Assembly (NCBI GenBank): GCA_040905865.1
Contig: JBBDQU010000022.1
Location: 1-64,000, forward strand
DNA length: 64,000 nt
Direction: 5' to 3'
Source: Alphaproteobacteria bacterium
Lineage (GTDB): Bacteria; Pseudomonadota; Alphaproteobacteria; UBA8366; GCA-2717185
Each line of letters opens with the position of its first letter. The first letter of the stretch is position 1. Positions 28,863 through 37,305 of this stretch are shown piece by piece. The position numbers and the translations under genes were made by a program. Below the pieces are notes generated by a model. That model saw only the letters and a list, made by a program, of their open reading frames with translations. It ran no database searches and was not told the origin of the DNA.

Positions 28863-29588
28863 ATGGCGGGAACGGCAATCGTAACGGGCGGGACCCGCGG
28901 CATCGGCGAAGCGGTCTCCATCGCGCTGGCCGGCGCGGGATACCGGGTCGCGGCGTGTTACGGCGGCGACGACGCGGCGGCGGACGCCTTCCGCGAGCGG
29001 ACCGGTATCGCCACCTATCGCTTCGATGTCGGCGATTTCGACGCATGCGGGGCGGCGGTCGCAAAAATCGAATCGGAACTCGGACCGGTCGATGTGCTGG
29101 TCAACAATGCGGGCATCATCTGGGATGTGCCGCTGCACCGGATGACGATGGAACAATGGTCGACCGTCCTGCGGACCGACCTGGACAGCGTCTTCATCAT
29201 GTCGCGCCATGTCATCGAAGGCATGCGCGCGCGCCGCTTCGGGCGGATCGTCAACATGACGTCTATCAACGGTCAGAAGGGCCAGTTCGGCCAGATCAAC
29301 TATTCTGCCGCCAAGGCCGGAATCATCGGCTTCACCAGGGCGCTGGCGCTGGAAGGCGCCGGGCGGGGGATAACGGTCAACTGCATCGCGCCCGGCCATA
29401 TCGATACCGGGATGCTGCATTCGCTGGATCGCGGCGTGATCGAGGAAAAGCTGCTGCCGCTGATCCCGGTCGGGCGGCTGGGCACGGCGGAAGACATCGC
29501 CCGCTGCGTCATGTTCCTTGTCGCGGCGGAATCGGATTTCCTGACCGGGATCACGCTGACCGCCAATGGCGGCCAGTACATGACCTGA
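28863..29588 (+). CDS. Short-chain dehydrogenase, acetoacetyl-CoA reductase-like
   Basis: A 241-residue classical SDR with TGGTRGIGEAV for the cofactor, NNAG at about residue 81, and the catalytic Ser-Tyr-Lys set in MTSINGQKGQFGQINYSAAKAG. This stretch is strikingly like PhaB acetoacetyl-CoA reductases, but the gene context (KDG catabolism) would also fit a sugar-acid dehydrogenase. No phaA/phaC lies nearby. Family certain, substrate open. Confidence 0.88.
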   Translation: MAGTAIVTGGTRGIGEAVSIALAGAGYRVAACYGGDDAAADAFRERTGIATYRFDVGDFDACGAAVAKIESELGPVDVLVNNAGIIWDVPLHRMTMEQWSTVLRTDLDSVFIMSRHVIEGMRARRFGRIVNMTSINGQKGQFGQINYSAAKAGIIGFTRALALEGAGRGITVNCIAPGHIDTGMLHSLDRGVIEEKLLPLIPVGRLGTAEDIARCVMFLVAAESDFLTGITLTANGGQYMT

Positions 29589-29593
29589 GTGCT

Positions 29594-30148
29594 CTATTCC
29601 GGCAGGGGATGCGCCTTGAGTTCCGCGTCGTAGCTGGAACCGGGTTCCACATCGACATCCATCGTCGCGAGGAATCGCACGACCCCGTTATAGAACGCGA
29701 TGATGGTGACCAGGTCCACCAGGTGCTCGTTGCTGAAATGCGCCTGCAATATGGCGAAGGTCTCGTCGGACGCCTTCAGCCCCTCGGTCATTTCCCGCGC
29801 CGCTCGCAATACCGCCCGGTCGAGTTCCGGCAGACTGCTGGCGCCGCCATTGGTTTCGGTTTCGATCGCCGCCAGATCAGCGACAGTGACGCCGAAATCC
29901 TTGCCGATCTTCAAATGGTGGCTGTACTCGTACGGGCTCTTCGTCACGTAACCGACCTGCAGGATGGCCAGTTCCCGCAGGCGCGGGTCCAGCGTGCTGC
30001 CATAGCGGATGTGGTGGCCCAGCGCCGTGAAGGGCCGCGCCATGCCCGGGCTGTGCACATGCATGCGGTGCAGGTTGATCGGCCTTTTCAGCAGGTCGCG
30101 GTCTTCCGGCTTGAGGTCCGCTTCGTCGAGATAGGGAAGGCGCGCCAT
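29594..30148 (-). CDS. Carboxymuconolactone decarboxylase (CMD)-family protein
   Basis: A 184-residue all-helical CMD/AhpD-like protein with the core LRELAILQVGYVTKSPYEYSHHLKIGKDFGV. The redox CxxC of AhpD is absent, so peroxidase activity is unlikely. Such proteins are often annotated as CMD-like without a known substrate. Its ATG directly abuts the stop of the upstream aldo/keto reductase (TAAATG), indicating a two-gene minus-strand unit that converges on the SDR gene. Confidence 0.8.
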   Translation of the reverse strand: MARLPYLDEADLKPEDRDLLKRPINLHRMHVHSPGMARPFTALGHHIRYGSTLDPRLRELAILQVGYVTKSPYEYSHHLKIGKDFGVTVADLAAIETETNGGASSLPELDRAVLRAAREMTEGLKASDETFAILQAHFSNEHLVDLVTIIAFYNGVVRFLATMDVDVEPGSSYDAELKAHPLPE

Positions 30149-31159
30149 TTACTTTGCTCCTGTCGGTCGGCCGAGGATCGGGTATTGCGGGTCGTTATAG
30201 CCGGGAGTCGACGGATGGCCGGACGGGACCATCGAATCGATCAGCGCTTCGTCCTCGGCGGTGAATTCGTGATTGAAGATTTCCAGATAGGATTTCCAGT
30301 GGTCCAGCGTGCGCGGCCCCGCCACGGCGGCGGTGATGATCGGGTTGTGCAGGATCCACAGGAAGGCGAAGGAAACCGCCGTCATGCCGCGCTTTTCCGC
30401 ATGCTTGCGGATCTTCTGCGCCATCTTCAGCGATTCGGGGCGGAATTCGGTTTCCATCATGCGCCGGTCTTCGCGACCCGCGCGGGAATCCTTGTCCGGC
30501 GCCGCCTTCGGGTCGTATTTCCCCGTCAGCACGCCCCGCGCCAGCGGCGAATAGGGCACGACGCCGATACCGTGATGGGCGCAGGCCGGCAGAATGTCGT
30601 TTTCCGGCATCCGGTTCATCGCGTTGTAATAGGGCTGGCTGGCGGCTGGACGGGGGACGCCGAGCCTGTCCGCCAGATGAACGACCTCCACATGCCGCCA
30701 GCCCCGGTAATTGGAAATGCCCCAGTAGCGGATCTTGCCGGACCGGATCATGTCGCCCACCGTGGCGACCGTTTCCTCCAGCCCCCGGTCTTCCTCGTCC
30801 TTGTGCAGGTAATACAGGTCGATATAGTCGGTGTTCAGCCGCTTCAGGCTGTCGTCGAGGAACTTCATCAGCGCCTTGCGGCTGATGCCCCGGTCATAGG
30901 GGCCCGGACCCAGCGGCGAGCCGCCCTTGGTCGCCAGGACCCATTTGTCGCGATCCTTCGCGAGCAGTTCGCCGACCATGGATTCCGATTTACCGCCGGT
31001 ATAGCTGCTCGCCGAATCGATGAAATTGATTCCCGCGTCGCGCGCCGAGCCGAGAATCGCATCGGCGGTCTTTTTGTTGGTCAGGCCGCCAAACAGCATG
31101 GTGCCGATACAAAGCGGCGACACCATCAGGCCGCTGCGGCCGAGATTCCGATATTCCAT
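30149..31159 (-). CDS. Aldo/keto reductase
   Basis: A 336-residue NADPH-dependent oxidoreductase with the (beta/alpha)8 AKR fold. It shows MEYRNLGRSGLMVSPL, FIDSASSYTGGKSE (catalytic Asp/Tyr), ATKGG (catalytic Lys region), YIDLYYLHKDEED and GISNYRGW. The ATG at 31159 is preferred over a GTG at 31165 because AGGA lies 7 nt upstream. Substrate not predictable; upstream of and abutting the CMD gene. Confidence 0.9.
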   Translation of the reverse strand: MEYRNLGRSGLMVSPLCIGTMLFGGLTNKKTADAILGSARDAGINFIDSASSYTGGKSESMVGELLAKDRDKWVLATKGGSPLGPGPYDRGISRKALMKFLDDSLKRLNTDYIDLYYLHKDEEDRGLEETVATVGDMIRSGKIRYWGISNYRGWRHVEVVHLADRLGVPRPAASQPYYNAMNRMPENDILPACAHHGIGVVPYSPLARGVLTGKYDPKAAPDKDSRAGREDRRMMETEFRPESLKMAQKIRKHAEKRGMTAVSFAFLWILHNPIITAAVAGPRTLDHWKSYLEIFNHEFTAEDEALIDSMVPSGHPSTPGYNDPQYPILGRPTGAK

Positions 31160-31301
31160 ATTCACATCCTGTCCGTCAGTTCGGGTCGGGCGGCGAATGC
31201 GCCCGGGGCTGCGTTCAGTCTAGCGTGTCGCGCCCGTAGCGGCAAAGTTGTGATCGGGTGTCGCGGCGTGTAAATGATTCGCAGCAGTGAGGGGGAACGA
31301 C

Positions 31302-31733
31302 ATGTCGCGTGAATATCCGGAACGGCCGATCGTCGGTGTCGGCGTTGTTGTCTGGCGGGAGGACAGGTTCCTGCTGATCCAGCGGGGCAAGCCGCCGCGC
31401 CGCGGATCCTGGAGCCTGCCGGGCGGCGCCCAGGAACTGGGCGAAACGGTACGCGAAACGGCGGCCCGGGAAATCCGCGAGGAGACCGGCGTCGAGATCG
31501 AGGTCCGGGGCCTGATCGACGTGTTCGACACGATTGCCCGCGACGACGACGGCCGGATCCGCCTGCAATACACGCTGATCGATTTTACCGCCGAATGGCG
31601 GTCGGGCACCGCGGTCGCCGGCGACGATGCGATGGGCGTGCGATGGGTCGGGCTGGACGAAATCGACGATTTCAATCTATGGAAGGAAACGGCGCGGGCG
31701 ATCCAGATGTCGGCAGCATCGCGATGCCCATGA
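31302..31733 (+). CDS. NUDIX hydrolase
   Basis: A 143-residue NUDIX phosphohydrolase with an intact Nudix box: GGAQELGETVRETAAREI followed by REETGV, giving the G-x5-E-x7-REUxEExGU pattern. The ATG at 31302 follows a GAGGGGGAA ribosome site. N-terminal VGVGVVVWREDRFLLIQRG is typical of ADP-ribose or nucleotide-clearing members. Its stop overlaps the start of the EamA transporter. Confidence 0.92.
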   Translation: MSREYPERPIVGVGVVVWREDRFLLIQRGKPPRRGSWSLPGGAQELGETVRETAAREIREETGVEIEVRGLIDVFDTIARDDDGRIRLQYTLIDFTAEWRSGTAVAGDDAMGVRWVGLDEIDDFNLWKETARAIQMSAASRCP

Positions 31734-32617
31734 CGTCGGCCCGGGCGACGGCCATCGGCGCGACGGCGGTGCTGATGTGGGGGGCGCTGGCGATCCTCAC
31801 GACCTGGACCGGGTCCGTCCCGCCGTTTCAACTGGTCGCCATGTCGTTTACCGTCGCCTTTGCGCTGGCGCTGGCGAAATGGCTGGTGCGCGGTGAAAAC
31901 CTCCGCACCCATATCCGCCATGGGGCGCCGGTCTGGCTGCTCGGCGTCGGCGGCCTGTTTGGCTATCACTTCTTTTATTTCATGGCGCTGCGCAACGCGC
32001 CCGCCGTCGAGGCCAATCTGGTCAACTACCTCTGGCCGCTGCTGATCGTCATCTTTTCGGCGGCGCTGCCGGGGGAACGGTTGCGCTGGTGGCATATCCT
32101 GGGCGCGCTTGCCGGGCTGGCCGGATGCGTGTTGCTGGTGACCGATGGCGGCCGGGTCGGCTTCCGGGCGGAGTTCGTGTTCGGTTATTCGGCGGCGCTG
32201 GCCTGCGCGGTGACATGGTCCGGTTACTCGGTGCTCAGCCGCCGTTTTGCGGCGGTGCCGACCGACACGGTGGGCTGGTTCTGCGGCGCGTCGGCGCTGC
32301 TCGGCTATGCGGCGCATTTTATTTTTGAGACAACGGTATGGCCCGCCGGTGCGGGCGAATGGCTGGCGGTGCTGGGGCTGGGCCTCGGGCCGGTCGGCGC
32401 GGCATTCTTCGTCTGGGACGTAGGCGTGAAGCATGGCGATATCCGCGTGCTCGGCGTTTTTGCCTATTTCGCACCGCTGATTTCAACCCTGCTTCTGATC
32501 GCCTTCGGACAGGCGCCCGCCAGCGGGGTTGTGCTGACAGCCTGCGCCCTGATCGTTGGCGGCGCGCTTATGGCCTCCTGCGATATGTTCCGCCGAAAGC
32601 GGGGATTCCCATCGTGA
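31730..32617 (+). CDS. EamA/DMT-family transporter
   Basis: A 295-residue protein with ten predicted membrane helices in two EamA repeats, for example ATAVLMWGALAILTTW, FGYHFFYFMALRNAPAVEANL and NYLWPLLIVIFSAAL. The glutamate/asparagine-rich EANLVNYLWPL segment is typical of YddG-like aromatic amino acid exporters, which is suggestive only. The ATG at 31730 overlaps the NUDIX stop (ATGA); an ATG 6 nt upstream is equally in frame. Confidence 0.87.
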   Translation: MTSARATAIGATAVLMWGALAILTTWTGSVPPFQLVAMSFTVAFALALAKWLVRGENLRTHIRHGAPVWLLGVGGLFGYHFFYFMALRNAPAVEANLVNYLWPLLIVIFSAALPGERLRWWHILGALAGLAGCVLLVTDGGRVGFRAEFVFGYSAALACAVTWSGYSVLSRRFAAVPTDTVGWFCGASALLGYAAHFIFETTVWPAGAGEWLAVLGLGLGPVGAAFFVWDVGVKHGDIRVLGVFAYFAPLISTLLLIAFGQAPASGVVLTACALIVGGALMASCDMFRRKRGFPS

Positions 32618-32686
32618 CGACGGTCACATTCGGCGCCCCTCCGAACGGAACGGTCTCTCGGGACGACCGGGCCAGCGGCAACAGAC

Positions 32687-34066
32687 CTATTTGGCGTAGC
32701 GTCCGGAAATAACCTCGAAGGCGGCCCGCATCCCCATGGCCTCGCCGCCTTCCGGCCGGCCCGGCTGGGATGAATTGTTCCAGGCCATGATATCGAAATG
32801 CGCCCAGGGGATCGTATCCTCGACAAAGGCTTCCAGGAAAAGCGCCGCGGTGATCGCGCCGCCCTGCGGCGAGTTGCCGGTATTGACGATATCGCCGACC
32901 GAGCTCTCGATCATCTTCTTGTAGGGCTGCCACAGCGGCAGCCGCCAGACGGGATCGTCCGCCGCCGCGCCGCGTTTGTGGAACTCGTCGGCCAGCTTGT
33001 CGTCATTGGCGAACATTGCCGGCAGGCTCGGCCCCAGGGCGATGCGCGCCGCCCCGGTCAGGGTCGCGAAATCGAGGATCATTTCCGGTTTTTCCGCCGC
33101 GGCCAGCGCCAGCGCATCGGACAACACAACCCGTCCTTCCGCATCGGTATTGCCGATTTCGATCCGGATGCCCTTGCGCGTCGTGATGATATCGAGCGGC
33201 CGGTAGGCATTGCCCGACACGCTGTTCTCCACGGCGGGGATCAGCACCCGCAGCCGGATCGGCAGTTTCGCCATCATGATCATCCGGGCGAGGCCCAGCA
33301 CATGGGCGGCGCCGCCCATATCCTTCTTCATCCGCAGCATGCCGGAGGCGGGCTTGAGATCGAGCCCGCCCGTATCGAAACACACGCCCTTGCCGACCAG
33401 CGTCACTTTCGGGTGCCGGGCGTTGCCCCAGGTGAAATCGATCAGCCGCGGCGCGCGGGGCGACGCCCGCCCGACCGCGTGGATCGCTGGAAAATTCTGC
33501 TTCAGCAGGTCGTCGCCGACGATGGTCCTGAACCGCGCCTTGAATTCGCGGGCCAGCTTGCGGGCTTCCGCCGCCAGTTCCTCCGGCCCCATATCGGAGG
33601 CCGGTGTATTGATCAGGTCGCGGACCAGGAAGGTCGCGCCGACGGTCGCTTCCACCGAGCCCCTGTCCGCCTTCTGTGGCCAGACCAGTTGCGGATGCGG
33701 TTTGCGTTCCTTGCGGTAGCGGTCGAAGCCATAGGCGGCGAGTCCCCATCCGAGCGCCAGTTGCGTGGCGGTGGCGGCTTTCGGTTCGCGGGCCAGCCGG
33801 TAGCGGCCGGCCGGAAGTTTTGCGCTGATGGCGCTCCACGACCAGATATCGGCATCGCCCTCCACGCCAACCAGAACGCCGGTTGCGCCATTCGGCCCGC
33901 CCGGCAGCAACAGCACGCTGCCGGCGGCTGCCGTGAAGGCGGATGCGCGCACCCATGCGGCGATTTCCTGTGGCTGATCCTTCAGCCAATCGTCTTGCTG
34001 TGCAGCCGTCAATGGCGTGATGGGCAGGGTTTGGGCATTCGCCCGCGCTACGAAACAGTCGGTCAC
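32687..34066 (-). CDS. Leucyl aminopeptidase family (M17) protein
   Basis: A 459-residue M17 metallo-aminopeptidase. The C-terminal catalytic domain has VGKGVCFDTGGLDLKPASGM (metal Lys/Asp), MKKDMGGAA and the signature NTDAEGRVVLSDAL with metal-binding Asp and Glu. The N-terminal about 170 residues are the divergent domain. The GTG at 34066 was chosen because GAGGAGA lies 7 nt upstream; the ATG at 34129 would add a non-conserved leader. Divergent from cbiD across 80 nt. Confidence 0.9.
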   Translation of the reverse strand: MTDCFVARANAQTLPITPLTAAQQDDWLKDQPQEIAAWVRASAFTAAAGSVLLLPGGPNGATGVLVGVEGDADIWSWSAISAKLPAGRYRLAREPKAATATQLALGWGLAAYGFDRYRKERKPHPQLVWPQKADRGSVEATVGATFLVRDLINTPASDMGPEELAAEARKLAREFKARFRTIVGDDLLKQNFPAIHAVGRASPRAPRLIDFTWGNARHPKVTLVGKGVCFDTGGLDLKPASGMLRMKKDMGGAAHVLGLARMIMMAKLPIRLRVLIPAVENSVSGNAYRPLDIITTRKGIRIEIGNTDAEGRVVLSDALALAAAEKPEMILDFATLTGAARIALGPSLPAMFANDDKLADEFHKRGAAADDPVWRLPLWQPYKKMIESSVGDIVNTGNSPQGGAITAALFLEAFVEDTIPWAHFDIMAWNNSSQPGRPEGGEAMGMRAAFEVISGRYAK

Positions 34067-34146
34067 CGGCCAGTCTCCTCGGGAATGGAAGGAAATAGAA
34101 GATTCATCATTATCGCACAGCGGCGGCATTTGATAAAATCATTGCG

Positions 34147-35220
34147 ATGAATCGTAAACCCGAAGGGACACTGCGGCGCGGCTGGACGACCGGGGCATGC
34201 GCCACGGCGGCGGCGAAGGCCGCCTACATGGCGTTGCTGACCGGGCGTTTTCCCGATCCCGTGACAATCCGGCTGCCGCGCGGGCAGATGCCGGTGTTTC
34301 CACTGGCGCGGGAATCCGTTGATGGCGATAGCGCGACAGCAGGGATCGTCAAGGACGCGGGCGACGATCCCGATGTTACCCATGGCGCGATGGTCGTCGT
34401 CACCGTCCGCGCGGGTGCGCCGGGGGCCGGGGTGACGTTTCATGCCGGCGAAGGCGTCGGCACCGTGACCCGTCCCGGCCTGCCGATCCCGCCTGGCGAG
34501 CCCGCCATCAACCCGGCGCCGCGAAAGATGATTCGCGAGGCGCTTGCCGAAATCGCGGCGGCGCACGGCGTGTCGGGCGATGTGGCGGTCACCGTCTCGA
34601 TCCCCGGCGGCGAGAAGATCGCCGAACGGACGTGGAACCCGCGGCTCGGAATCGTTGGCGGCCTGTCCGTTCTGGGCACGACGGGGATCGTGATTCCCTA
34701 TTCCTGCAGCGCGTGGATTCATTCGATCCGGCAGGGGATCGACGTGGCCCGGGCCACTGGCATTTCCCATATTGCCGGCGCGACGGGAAAAACTTCCGAG
34801 GCCGCGGTGCGCCGGTATCACGGACTCGACATGGAATCGGTGGTCGATATGGGCGATTTTGCGGGCGGCATGCTGAAATACCTGAACGGGCATCCCCTGC
34901 CGCGCGTGACGATCGCTGGCGGGTTCGCGAAACTGACCAAACTGGCCCAGGGCAATCTGGACCTGCACTCGGCGCGCAGCCAGGTGGATCTGGAGCGGCT
35001 GGCGGCCATGGCGGGAACCCTGGGCGCGACTCCGGAAATTCAGCAGTCGATACGCGGCGCGAATACAGCGGCGCAGGCGCTGGAATTAGCGCCGTCGCTG
35101 CCCGACGCCGTGGCGCGCGCGGCACAAGAAGAAGCCATGCGCGTCCTGTCCGGCAATATCGCGGTGGATATCCTGGTGGTCGACCGGCAGGGCAGGGCAA
35201 TCGGCCATGCGGGACCGTAA
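34147..35220 (+). CDS. cbiD: Cobalt-precorrin-5B C1-methyltransferase CbiD
   Basis: Methylates C1 of the corrin ring in the early-cobalt pathway; in the aerobic pathway CobF does this job. The 357-residue protein opens with LRRGWTTGACATAAAKAAY, the CbiD hallmark, and contains GEGVGTVTRPGLPIPPGEPAINP, GIVGGLSVLGTTGIV and the later HGLDMESVVDMGDFAGGMLKY. It starts the plus-strand unit cbiD-cobK-ankyrin, overlapping cobK by 14 nt. Confidence 0.96.
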   Translation: MNRKPEGTLRRGWTTGACATAAAKAAYMALLTGRFPDPVTIRLPRGQMPVFPLARESVDGDSATAGIVKDAGDDPDVTHGAMVVVTVRAGAPGAGVTFHAGEGVGTVTRPGLPIPPGEPAINPAPRKMIREALAEIAAAHGVSGDVAVTVSIPGGEKIAERTWNPRLGIVGGLSVLGTTGIVIPYSCSAWIHSIRQGIDVARATGISHIAGATGKTSEAAVRRYHGLDMESVVDMGDFAGGMLKYLNGHPLPRVTIAGGFAKLTKLAQGNLDLHSARSQVDLERLAAMAGTLGATPEIQQSIRGANTAAQALELAPSLPDAVARAAQEEAMRVLSGNIAVDILVVDRQGRAIGHAGP

Positions 35221-35980
35221 CCCGCATCTTCTCATCCTGGCAGGGACCGCACATGCGGCGCGACTGGCAGATGCGGTCTGGGCCCGGTTCGGAAAATCCC
35301 TGGCAGTGACGGTATCGCTGGCGGGGCGAACCGATTCGCCGGAAACGCTTGCCGGCGCGATGCGGATCGGCGGGTTTGGTGGCGCGGACGGGCTTGCCGC
35401 CTGGCTGCGGGCCGCGCGGGTCGATATGGTCGTGGACGCGACACATCCCTATGCGACGCGGATTTCATCGAATGCCCGAATGGCCTGCGATATCGCAAAG
35501 GTTCCCCGGCTGGTGTTTTCACGCCCCCCCTGGGCAGCGGCGGCCGGCGACCGGTGGCGCGAGGTTCCGGATTTCGGCTGCGCGGCCGCGATGCTGCCGC
35601 GAATCGGGTCCAGGATATTCCTCAGCATCGGGTCGCAGAAACTGGACGCGTTTGCCGGGTTGCGGAGCGTTCATCTGGTGGTTCGCATGATCGATGCCCC
35701 AAAAGCCGATTTGCCGCTCGCCGACTATTCGGTCATTCTGGACCGGGGCCCGTTCTGCGAGGCGGCGGAAATCGATCTTCTCCGCCGCGAACGGGTCGAT
35801 GCGGTGGTGAGCCGGAACAGTGGCGGGACGGCTACCTTTGCGAAGATCGCCGCGGCGCGGCGCCTGCGGCTGCCGGTTGTCATGATCGCGCCGCCGCCGG
35901 CTGAACGCGGATTGAACGTCGAGACGATTGAAGGAGCATTGCAATGGGTCGCGCAGACAATGGTAGGGAGAGAAACCTGA
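35207..35980 (+). CDS. cobK: Precorrin-6A reductase CobK/CbiJ
   Basis: A 257-residue NAD(P)H-dependent reductase of the corrin macrocycle. LLILAGTAHAARLADA at the start, VDATHPYATRISSNA (family signature) and SRNSGGTATFAKIAAARRLRLPVVMI support the call. Starts inside cbiD (14-nt overlap), so translation is coupled. The stop shares a base with the ankyrin gene start (TGATG). Confidence 0.94.
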   Translation: MRDRNPHLLILAGTAHAARLADAVWARFGKSLAVTVSLAGRTDSPETLAGAMRIGGFGGADGLAAWLRAARVDMVVDATHPYATRISSNARMACDIAKVPRLVFSRPPWAAAAGDRWREVPDFGCAAAMLPRIGSRIFLSIGSQKLDAFAGLRSVHLVVRMIDAPKADLPLADYSVILDRGPFCEAAEIDLLRRERVDAVVSRNSGGTATFAKIAAARRLRLPVVMIAPPPAERGLNVETIEGALQWVAQTMVGRET

Positions 35981-36537
35981 TGCGGATCGCCTGCGCCGCA
36001 ATCGTTGCGATGGCTGCCTTGTGGGCGGCGCCGTCCGCCGCACAGATGGACCTGACCACGACCAATCCGATGATCGACGGCGCCGCCGTCGGCAATGTCG
36101 ACGTCGTCGAATACTGGATCAAACGCGGCATGAATGCCGACCTTCGGGATCAATCAGGTCGGACAGCGCTGATTTTCGGCGCCTTTGTCGGATCGCCGGA
36201 AATTGTCAGACTTCTCCTGGATGCCGGCGCAACCGTGGACCGGCAGGACAATGGCGGCAATTCCGCGCTGGGCTGGGCGGCGCAACAGGGCGCGTATGAA
36301 GTGGTCCGGATACTGGTTGAGGCGAATGCAAAGGTGAACCTCCAAAACGGTCAGGGAATCACGCCGTTGATGCAGGCGACGGCCGGAGGCTACTACGATG
36401 TCGTACAGTATCTGCTGGAGAACGGGGCGGATATGAACCTGCAGGATTACACGGGCCGAAACGCGCTGGAGCTCGCGCGCAACGGGCGAAACCGCGATGT
36501 CCTGAAGCTGCTGGAGCAGGCCGACAGTCGGCGCTGA
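35980..36537 (+). CDS. Secreted ankyrin-repeat protein
   Basis: A 185-residue protein with a signal peptide (MRIACAAIVAMAALWAAPSAAQ, cleavage likely after AAQ near residue 22) and about four ankyrin repeats (GRTALIFGAFVGSPEIVRLLLDAGA-type units, about residues 30-180). Predicted periplasmic, binding an unknown protein. It shares one base with the cobK stop (TGATG), and GGGAGA lies upstream, so it is in the cobalamin unit although no role in B12 synthesis is known. Convergent with cobM, 9 nt apart. Confidence 0.87.
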   Translation: MRIACAAIVAMAALWAAPSAAQMDLTTTNPMIDGAAVGNVDVVEYWIKRGMNADLRDQSGRTALIFGAFVGSPEIVRLLLDAGATVDRQDNGGNSALGWAAQQGAYEVVRILVEANAKVNLQNGQGITPLMQATAGGYYDVVQYLLENGADMNLQDYTGRNALELARNGRNRDVLKLLEQADSRR

Positions 36538-36546
36538 AAGCCGTTC

Positions 36547-37305
36547 CTATTTGCGCGGCCGCAGCACGTGGTGATGGTCTTGCGCGTACAGGCGGCTGTC
36601 TGAAAAATCTTCTGACGCCAGAACCCTGCCGACCAGAATCAGCGCGGTGCGCGTGATGCGGGCAGCTTTGACCGTGTCGCGGATGTCGGCCAGCGTGCCC
36701 CGCAGCATCAATTCATCCGGCCAGGTCACCCGGTACGCGACGACCACCGGACAATCCGCGCCGTAATGGGGCGTCAGCGCCCGGACCACATGGGCCATGT
36801 TGTTGACCGACAGGTGGATGGCCAGCGTCGCCCTGCTCCGGGCCAGTGTTTCCAGCTCCTCGCCCGGCGGCATGGCGGAAGCCCGCGTCGCCGTCCGGGT
36901 CAGCACGACGGTCTGCGCCACGCCGGGCAGGGTCAGTTCCGCCTTCAGCGCGGCGGCGGCGGCGGAATAGCTCGATACGCCGGGCACGACGTCATAGGGA
37001 ATACCCAGCGCGTCCAGTCGCCGCATCTGTTCGCCGGTCGCCCCGTATAGGGCCGGGTCGCCGGAATGCACCCGCGCCACGTCCAGGCCCTGCGCATGGG
37101 CCGCCGCGATTTCGGCGATGATTTCATTCAGGTTCAGAGGCGCGGTATCCAGAACGCGCGCCCCTGCCGGCGCCTGCGCGACGATTTCCGCCGGGACCAG
37201 CGAGCCCGCATAAAGAACGACTGGCGATGTGCGGATCAGGTTCTGGCCCCGCACGGTTATCAGATCGGCGGCGCCCGGTCCCGCGCCGATAAAATGGACG
37301 GTCAT
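36547..37305 (-). CDS. cobM: Precorrin-4 C11-methyltransferase
   Basis: A 252-residue S-adenosylmethionine-dependent tetrapyrrole methylase (CobM/CbiF). [22 protein letters not shown] is the SAM-binding start; [15 protein letters not shown] and [15 protein letters not shown] are the methylase motifs, and [16 protein letters not shown] is specific to the C11 subgroup. Last gene of the seven-gene minus-strand corrinoid operon; its ATG overlaps the upstream stop by 4 nt. Confidence 0.95.
   Translation of the reverse strand: MTVHFIGAGPGAADLITVRGQNLIRTSPVVLYAGSLVPAEIVAQAPAGARVLDTAPLNLNEIIAEIAAAHAQGLDVARVHSGDPALYGATGEQMRRLDALGIPYDVVPGVSSYSAAAAALKAELTLPGVAQTVVLTRTATRASAMPPGEELETLARSRATLAIHLSVNNMAHVVRALTPHYGADCPVVVAYRVTWPDELMLRGTLADIRDTVKAARITRTALILVGRVLASEDFSDSRLYAQDHHHVLRPRK

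Noticed and set aside
28955-31273. 772-codon plus-strand frame over the SDR, CMD and aldo/keto reductase genes
   Set aside because: Overlaps three recognisable genes in other frames and shows no protein-like composition.
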